From an uncultured cyanobacterium (GTDB lineage Bacteria; Cyanobacteriota; Cyanobacteriia; Phormidesmidales; Phormidesmidaceae): 6,247 nucleotides of DNA. Within the stretch, counting starts at the first letter, position 1. Each line of letters opens with the position of its first letter. The notes under the pieces are model-generated. The model did no database searches. It saw only the letters and a program-made list of their open reading frames with translations, and was not told the DNA's origin. Where the stretch lies: NCBI GenBank assembly GCA_938029995.1, contig CALHGI010000087.1:1-6247 (forward strand). Direction: 5' to 3'. Of the stretch, positions 1 to 3,936 are shown piece after piece. Both the position numbers and the translations under genes were made by a program.

Positions 1-513
1 GTTGCCGCCGCCAAACCACATGGAGTATTGCAGGATCTGGGCTAGGAATGAAATGGCCCCGGCAATGGTGGCGGCTACGGCCTGGGTGAGGGTGTCACGA
101 TTCATGATGTGGCTGAGTTCGTGGGCGATGACACCTTCTAGCTCATCGGTGCTCAGCATGTTCATGATGCCTTGGGTGACGGCAACGGCCGCATGCTCCG
201 GGTCACGACCGGTGGCAAAGGCATTGGCTGAATCGGTGGGCAGGATGTACACCCCAGGCATGGGGATATCGGCCTTTTGGGCTAGCTTTTCCACCATGGT
301 GTACAGCGCTGGCTCTTGTTCTTTGATGGCTGGCTGGGCCTTGTGGGCGGCTAGGGCAATTTTATCGGAGTAGAACCATGAGCCCAGGTTGGTCATGGCT
401 GCGATCGCAATGCCAATAATCACTCCACCAGTACCACCAATTGTGTAGTAGCTAATACTAATGAGTAAGGCACTGAGAACGCTTAGTAATGCGAGAGTTT
501 TAAACTGGTTCAT
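1..513 (-). CDS. htpX: HtpX-type M48 membrane zinc metalloprotease (partial, N-terminal 171 residues)
   Basis: This is a membrane-bound zinc endopeptidase of the M48B family, which is known to degrade misfolded membrane proteins with its active site on the cytoplasmic face. The visible part starts MNQFKTLALLSVLSALLISI, a first hydrophobic segment, and a second follows around residues 22-38 (GGTGGVIIGIAIAAM). Residues 41-46 read NLGSWF and are followed by the soluble domain. The catalytic HELSH (HExxH) is at residues 131-135 (plus-strand 109-123), with zinc ligands H131 and H135 and catalytic E132. It is followed by NRDTLT and by the start of a third membrane segment (AATIAGAISFLAQ), all typical of HtpX. 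The family is about 280-300 residues, so the third zinc ligand and the C-terminus lie beyond the left edge. The ATG at 513-511 gives the normal HtpX N-terminus; its ribosome binding site is weak. It is transcribed divergently from the DUF3352-like gene. Confidence 0.95.
   Translation of the reverse strand, partial: MNQFKTLALLSVLSALLISISYYTIGGTGGVIIGIAIAAMTNLGSWFYSDKIALAAHKAQPAIKEQEPALYTMVEKLAQKADIPMPGVYILPTDSANAFATGRDPEHAAVAVTQGIMNMLSTDELEGVIAHELSHIMNRDTLTQAVAATIAGAISFLAQILQYSMWFGGGN
401..408. repeat. HIP1 octamer GCGATCGC
   Basis: This is a perfect copy of the highly iterated palindrome HIP1, which is strongly over-represented in many cyanobacterial genomes. It lies inside htpX. It is useful mainly as a marker of cyanobacterial origin. 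Confidence 0.85.
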
Positions 514-615
514 ATTATCTCAACTCTTTGATTTCGCCATTACGCTTATAGTACTGAGAAAAGCAAAAACGGTACAGGGATGGCAATCCGAACCTATAAC
601 CGAACATTTAGGGGA

Positions 616-639
616 AACCGTAATGGGCGAACTACGGTT
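616..639. repeat. Inverted repeat AACCGTA...TACGGTT
   Basis: A 7-bp perfect stem (616-622 with 633-639) encloses a 10-nt loop. No T-run follows on either strand, so it is not an intrinsic terminator. It could be an operator dyad or a leader hairpin for htpX, whose start codon lies about 100 bp away. The core ACCGT/ACGGT also occurs at 569-573 and 670-674. A regulatory role is inference only. Confidence 0.35.
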
Positions 640-657
640 GTAGATCCTTCTAGGGCT

Positions 658-671
658 GTAGGTAAATCTAC
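658..671. promoter_or_regulatory. Possible NtcA-type binding site (GTA-N8-TAC)
   Basis: The sequence GTAGGTAAATCTAC matches the core consensus of NtcA, the cyanobacterial nitrogen regulator. The nearest TAN3T-type -10 on the plus strand is TAAATT at 703-708, 31 nt downstream of the site. Activated promoters usually have 20-24 nt, so the spacing is wrong for classical activation of the plus-strand gene. The match is short enough to arise by chance. Confidence 0.25.
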
Positions 672-788
672 CGTTTTATGTGGGGGGTGCCGGTTGAAGG
701 ATTAAATTTAATTGCGCCCGCTAATGCCGCTGCCAATTGTGCCCGCCAATGGCGGCGCTGCAGTCATATTGATAAGTCATATATTTTT

Positions 789-792
789 GGAG
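789..792 (+). promoter_or_regulatory. Ribosome binding site GGAG that selects the GTG start at 802
   Basis: GGAG ends 9 nt before GTG 802. It is the only good Shine-Dalgarno match near the N-terminus, and it puts the start immediately before a basic and hydrophobic signal sequence. The longer reading from TTG 712 would add 30 residues that do not look like a signal peptide. Confidence 0.6.
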
Positions 793-801
793 TTTTTATC
801 T

Positions 802-3015
802 GTGGTAAAACGATGGGGAATGGCCGGATTAGCCCTCCTAATGGCAGCCCCTGTTCTGGCGACTATTGCAGTACCGTTGGCTGCCCAAGAGCCATCGTTT
901 GAACAACCGGAGACTGCTGGCGAGGCAGCGCCAGTCGAGGATGTGTCGGTGGATGAACCGGCCGCCCAAGAGCCCGTGGTGGTGGAGCAGTTACCGGCAG
1001 CAGAGGCGTCGGATGCTGAACCTTCGGAGGATGCTATTGAAGGGCCATGGGATGGATCTTTGGATCCGTCAAGCGATTTTCCTGGGGAGCCGCCCATCGA
1101 TGTGACTGAGCTGCGGGCTGCTGTGGCGGAAATTTTGCCCACTACTGCGCCCCCCCCGCCTAGCATTACGGATATTTTGCCTGCCAATACCCCCGCCGCC
1201 ATGATTGTGAATACCCGCGATCAGGCTTGGACAGACCTTAATCGGTACGCGCTGTTTGCCCAGTTAAGTGAGGTGTTTGGGGTGGGGCCCAGTCCCCAGG
1301 CATTGCCGCTGCTGCCCTATGGCATGGACTATGGCGAGGATGTGCAGCCCTGGATTGGGGATGGAGTTGCGATCGCGCTGCTACCTGTGCCCAGCACCCG
1401 CACCATCGACCCCGTCGAACGCTCAGTCACCATCGTCCCCATCGGTGATGCTGCGTCCTTCATCGACTTTATTCCCACCTTGGCGGAGGCCCGTCAGGCT
1501 CTTCCCGAGCCCACCTCCTATCGCACCTTTCCCATCTGGCACTGGCCCTCCGAATTTGTTTCCTTCGAATCTACTTGGGACGACTCTTGGGGCGAATTCC
1601 CTGAAGAAGACGTTGAACTCAAAGAATTTCCCCCAGTCCCCCCACCGTCACCGTTCTCTCCCCGTTCCTACCGGCCTGACCCCGACCTGCCCTACATTTA
1701 CTTTCCCGACGGCAACTACTCCTCCGATGGCTACACCCTGCCCGGCTATGCCGTTGCCCACCTTGGCAACTATATTGTTATGTCGGAGAACGTTGACAGC
1801 CTGCGGCAATGGATCGAGTACCAGACCCAAGGGGCGCCTACCCTCACCAGTAATGCCAGCTTTGAAAAGACCCAAAGCCATCCCGAATCCGCCAACAGTT
1901 TGGCCACCGTCTATGGCAATGTCGGTGAACTGATGAACTTTGAATTTAGCAATCCATTTCAGAGTTTCGGTCTCCCACCCATTCCCCAACCCAGCCTCAG
2001 TGAACGGGCTGCCATGTCTTCATTACTCAGCAACGTCACCTTTGATGCTCTGGTCTATCCCCAGGAAAAAGGATTGCACCTCGAAGCCCACCTCTATACT
2101 GAGGGGGCACTGCCGCCGTTGCCCCCATCCCCCAACGCCGATCACTCGATTTTAGGCATTATTCCAGCCGCCACCTACTTCATGGGGAGTGGTTACGACA
2201 TCGGTGGCTTTTGGAATAATGTGTCGTCTGCCTTTTCCTTGAGTGACGTGACCGGTGGGTTGTTGGAAACCGCCCGCTCCCTCGTTGCTCTCACCACCGG
2301 CCTAGATTTAGACAGCGATATTTTGAGCTGGATGGATGGGGAGTACAGTCTCTTTCTCTTTCCTAGCCAGTCAGGATTGTTGAATTCATTTTTCCCAGGG
2401 GTGGGTTTGGAAGGGGGCGTGTTGCTAGAAACAAGTAACCGTGAAGCCGCCGAAACCGCCCTAGCAGCATTAGACGCCGTGGTGGGAGATGAGGTGGCTT
2501 TACCTGGAACCCTGGCAAACTATCCTGTGGTTAACTGGCAGTACGATGTCACCTCCGATGGGGTGCCAGATAGTGTTCTCACCCACACCTGGATATCGGA
2601 TGACACCCTAGCGTTTACTAGTGGTTCTGGGGCTATGGAGCGTTTAGTGGTGCCCGCTGGCTTTAACCCTCTCAGTGGCCACAGCACGTTTGTCAATGCA
2701 ACGTCTAGCTTTCCCACGCCAAACAATGGCTATTTCTACGTGAATATGGGTTCCACCCTATTATTTTTCTATAATCTCTTTGGCTTTAATCAAGCGACAG
2801 ATCCATGGGCGGTTGATATGAAAGCTTACTTTGCTACCGTACGTAGTCTGAGTGTGACCACCTCAAGCAGTGCCCAAGAGTTTCAAATTGACGCCCTATT
2901 GGGTTTAGCCGCCAGTGAACCGATGGAGGCAGACCCAGAAACTCCCGACGGGGACCCAGGGCTGGAAGAGGACGCCGTTGGCACAGATAATGGGGAGGAG
3001 ATTTTTCCAGAATAG
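802..3015 (+). CDS. Exported DUF3352-like protein, 737 residues
   Basis: Function unknown. The sequence resembles the DUF3352 family, which is found mainly in cyanobacteria and has no established biochemical role. The GTG start (GGAG site upstream) gives a signal peptide: basic VKRW, a hydrophobic core at residues 7-26, and likely cleavage near LAA-QE (residues 26-30). Residues 29 to about 118 form an acidic Pro/Ala/Glu-rich linker, probably disordered. The folded region starts at ILPANTPAAMIV (125-136). W184 in EDVQPWIGD and W510 in SDILSWMDG mark two similar halves. Residues about 240-310 hold a Trp-, acid- and proline-rich insert (FPPVPPPSPFSP at 276-287). The last 30 or so residues are again strongly acidic. 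The protein has no cysteine and only five lysines, which suits an envelope or periplasmic location. It stands alone in a plus-strand unit. Certainty is good for a real exported protein and moderate for the family name. Confidence 0.85.
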   Translation: MVKRWGMAGLALLMAAPVLATIAVPLAAQEPSFEQPETAGEAAPVEDVSVDEPAAQEPVVVEQLPAAEASDAEPSEDAIEGPWDGSLDPSSDFPGEPPIDVTELRAAVAEILPTTAPPPPSITDILPANTPAAMIVNTRDQAWTDLNRYALFAQLSEVFGVGPSPQALPLLPYGMDYGEDVQPWIGDGVAIALLPVPSTRTIDPVERSVTIVPIGDAASFIDFIPTLAEARQALPEPTSYRTFPIWHWPSEFVSFESTWDDSWGEFPEEDVELKEFPPVPPPSPFSPRSYRPDPDLPYIYFPDGNYSSDGYTLPGYAVAHLGNYIVMSENVDSLRQWIEYQTQGAPTLTSNASFEKTQSHPESANSLATVYGNVGELMNFEFSNPFQSFGLPPIPQPSLSERAAMSSLLSNVTFDALVYPQEKGLHLEAHLYTEGALPPLPPSPNADHSILGIIPAATYFMGSGYDIGGFWNNVSSAFSLSDVTGGLLETARSLVALTTGLDLDSDILSWMDGEYSLFLFPSQSGLLNSFFPGVGLEGGVLLETSNREAAETALAALDAVVGDEVALPGTLANYPVVNWQYDVTSDGVPDSVLTHTWISDDTLAFTSGSGAMERLVVPAGFNPLSGHSTFVNATSSFPTPNNGYFYVNMGSTLLFFYNLFGFNQATDPWAVDMKAYFATVRSLSVTTSSSAQEFQIDALLGLAASEPMEADPETPDGDPGLEEDAVGTDNGEEIFPE
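1369..1376. repeat. HIP1 octamer GCGATCGC
   Basis: This second perfect HIP1 palindrome lies within the DUF3352-like coding region, in codons just after the EDVQPWIGD motif. Two perfect copies in about 6 kb is well above chance expectation and supports a cyanobacterial source. Confidence 0.85.
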
Positions 3016-3043
3016 GGTCGTGGCAGACTGTTGTCGTCTTTTT

Positions 3044-3086
3044 AAAAAACCATGGGGGGCGTGTTCTATAAACACGCCCCCCATGG
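3044..3086 (-). terminator. Strong intrinsic terminator for minus-strand transcripts
   Basis: A perfect 16-bp inverted repeat, CCATGGGGGGCGTGTT (3050-3065) and its complement (3071-3086), encloses the 5-nt loop CTATA. Read on the minus strand, the stem is followed at once by six T (plus-strand A-run 3044-3049), the classic rho-independent layout. It would end transcripts of the 70-residue gene, leaving a 3' tail of roughly 180 nt. On the plus strand no T-run follows the stem, so for the DUF3352-like gene (stop at 3015) it could act only as a 3'-end-protecting hairpin. Confidence 0.85.
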
Positions 3087-3269
3087 CATAATGCCCATCC
3101 TAAGAGCCGATTAAATCGCTTCAATACGGACTCAAGGTAGGTAAAAGATTCTGTTGTTCCTATGCCAGAGTCCCAAGTTCCCACTTAGCCTGAGGGTGAA
3201 AAGACTGGGCTGCTCAGCATAGAAAGTCATACCTGCGCACTTAACATCAAAGTCTTGCCCGAATCTCTC

Positions 3270-3482
3270 CTAATAACTCTCATCCCCCTCAACACTTTTA
3301 ATCGCCAACAGATGATTTGCCTGTTGCAAACGTTCTGCAATATTTTGCCGTAGGGTTTCACTCACCGTAGGGTCCGCCAACACCTCTTGGGCCAGCTGTC
3401 GATAGTGAGCACTGGTGACGACATCTACCTTTTCCAAATCATTCAAATTCTCATAGACGGTTTTGGCTGAAGGCTTTTCCAT
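3270..3482 (-). CDS. Small conserved-looking hypothetical protein, 70 residues
   Basis: I do not recognise a family. The protein runs from MEKPSAKTVYENLNDLEKVD to an acidic end, EGDESY. It is soluble, probably largely helical, with no membrane segment, signal peptide or cysteine. Patches such as ETLRQNIAERLQQANHLLAI look amphipathic. The ATG at 3482-3480 is preceded by AAGGA (plus 3488-3492) with 5-nt spacing, which strongly supports this start, and the terminator at 3044-3086 lies downstream in the same direction. It is convergent with the DUF3352-like gene and divergent from gltB. An imperfect dyad, TATCACTGG/CCAGCGATA (3503-3511 with 3520-3528), sits just upstream of the start and could be an operator. 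The N-terminal half might contact a partner or DNA, but nothing in the sequence demonstrates this. Confidence 0.75.
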   Translation of the reverse strand: MEKPSAKTVYENLNDLEKVDVVTSAHYRQLAQEVLADPTVSETLRQNIAERLQQANHLLAIKSVEGDESY

Positions 3483-3502
3483 GAGATTCCTTGGGGGTTA
3501 AC

Positions 3503-3528
3503 TATCACTGGCCCGATAGCCAGCGATA
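3503..3528. repeat. Imperfect dyad upstream of the 70-residue gene
   Basis: TATCACTGG at 3503-3511 pairs with CCAGCGATA at 3520-3528, with one mismatch and an 8-nt loop. It lies 21-46 bp before the start codon of the minus-strand gene, where an operator or a 5'-leader hairpin could sit. There is no independent support for binding by any regulator. Confidence 0.3.
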
Positions 3529-3699
3529 CTATTGTGTTGTATGGGACTCCACACCAGGGCAAAAAATAGCTAGACAACAGAAAACAATACGAACCGGATC
3601 ATTTTGTATTAAAACTTAAGTCTACGGTTGACGTCATTCCCCCATCGCCAGGACTTCAACAATGACGCCGTATTCACAGAATGTTCCCGTGCCCGCCAC

Positions 3700-3729
3700 C
3701 CCCATTTCATGACAATGGGGCTTTTCTTT
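3700..3729 (+). terminator. Weak hairpin with T-rich tail in the gltB upstream region
   Basis: CCCCATT (3700-3706) pairs with AATGGGG (3714-3720) around a 7-nt loop, and CTTTTCTTT follows on the plus strand. This resembles a short intrinsic terminator or attenuator for a transcript entering the gltB leader from the left. The same bases encode the PHCHEMG part of the broken minus-strand frame, so the pairing may be a by-product of coding sequence. Confidence 0.3.
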
Positions 3730-3747
3730 GGCTATCCATTGCAGGGT

Positions 3748-3768
3748 TTTATTAAGGACTTTATTAAG
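3748..3768. repeat. Short direct repeat TTTATTAAG x2
   Basis: Two identical 9-mers at 3748-3756 and 3760-3768 have a 12-bp period. In the minus-strand reading frame of the candidate small gene they encode LNK-V and LNK-T, so the repeat keeps the frame. Confidence 0.5.
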
Positions 3769-3892
3769 ATCCGAGCCAAACGGCTTTGACCATTAGAGAA
3801 TTAAAACTCAGCATCGAGTTGTCCTGGGCAATTGTGAATAAGCAGTTTGTGCTATTGTTCGGTTCCTGCAGGCTATGTGCTGCTGGCTGTCC

Positions 3893-3909
3893 TTGACAAG
3901 TCTTGTCAA
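3893..3909. promoter_or_regulatory. Perfect 17-bp dyad and possible -35 element before gltB
   Basis: TTGACAAG (3893-3900) and CTTGTCAA (3902-3909) are exact reverse complements around a single central T. The dyad ends 27 bp before the gltB ATG. The left arm contains a consensus -35 (TTGACA, 3893-3898). A 17-bp spacer leads to CGTTAT (3916-3921), a poor -10 match that would leave a 5' leader of only about 10 nt. It could be a repressor or activator operator overlapping the promoter. The symmetry is seen directly; the role is inferred. Confidence 0.4.
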
Positions 3910-3936
3910 CAATTGCGTTATCGCCAAAATACTTCT

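Larger units (their letters stand above)
514..801. other. Divergent intergenic region between htpX and the DUF3352-like gene
   Basis: This 288-bp spacer must hold the promoters of both flanking genes. I could not place a -35/-10 pair with confidence on either strand. It does contain an inverted repeat at 616-639, a GTA-N8-TAC match at 658-671, a 12-bp perfect palindrome ATTAAATTTAAT at 701-712, a small CCGCC/GGCGG dyad at 743-755, and two copies of AGTCATAT at 762-769 and 775-782. No convincing gene is seen apart from a weak 30-codon ORF candidate at 515-607 on the minus strand. Confidence 0.6.
3634..3814 (-). pseudogene. Candidate small gene (59 codons) interrupted by a +1 frameshift
   Basis: On the minus strand an ATG at 3814-3812 follows AGGA (plus 3822-3825) with 7-nt spacing. 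It encodes MLSFNSL, but at TAATGG (plus 3790-3795) the frame runs out to an early stop. Removing one A (3793 or 3794) joins it to WSKPFGSDLNKVLNKTLQWI, then AKEKPHCHEMGVAGTGTFCE, then YGVIVEVLAMGE and TGA. The restored product has 59 residues. It has an N-terminal helix-like half with an LNKV/LNKT repeat, a PHCHEMG cluster (His33, Cys34, His35) and a strand-like C-terminal end with Cys46. Without a frameshift the downstream part has no ATG, GTG or TTG start before the internal Met of EMGVAG. It may be a recent pseudogene, a sequencing error, a programmed frameshift, or chance. I do not recognise the family. Confidence 0.4.
3483..3936. other. Divergent spacer between the 70-residue gene and gltB
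   Basis: This 454-bp spacer has no intact gene of normal size. Reading outward from the 70-residue gene it contains an imperfect dyad at 3503-3528, a broken small reading frame on the minus strand at 3634-3814, a small plus-strand hairpin with a T-rich tail at 3700-3729, a tandem TTTATTAAG repeat at 3748-3768, and a perfect 17-bp dyad at 3893-3909 close to the gltB start. I found no GTA-N8-TAC NtcA site in it, although gltB is a nitrogen assimilation gene. Confidence 0.6.

Noticed and set aside
2..373. Plus-strand 123-residue open frame
   Set aside because: It is the antisense shadow of htpX, whose minus-strand translation has HELSH and full family similarity.
712..801. N-terminal extension of the DUF3352-like protein from TTG 712
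   Set aside because: It would bury the signal peptide behind 30 unrelated residues, lacks a ribosome binding site, and is outcompeted by GTG 802 with GGAG.
777..1202. Minus-strand 141-residue open frame rich in Ser, Ala and Gly
   Set aside because: It is antisense to the acidic Pro/Ala/Glu linker of the DUF3352-like gene; low-complexity coding often gives long open antisense frames.
1268..1933. Plus-strand 221-residue open frame in another phase
   Set aside because: Its Pro/Ser/Arg-rich composition is that of an out-of-frame reading of the proline-rich DUF3352-like region, and the real frame has coherent motifs.
2834..3184. Minus-strand 116-residue open frame spanning the terminator hairpin
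   Set aside because: It runs through the perfect terminator stem and the 3' end of the DUF3352-like gene, with no ribosome binding site or recognisable features.
3087..3269. Possible RNA gene between the hairpin and the 70-residue gene
   Set aside because: I see no tRNA-like cloverleaf or other known RNA fold here; it is most simply the 3' tail of the minus-strand transcript.
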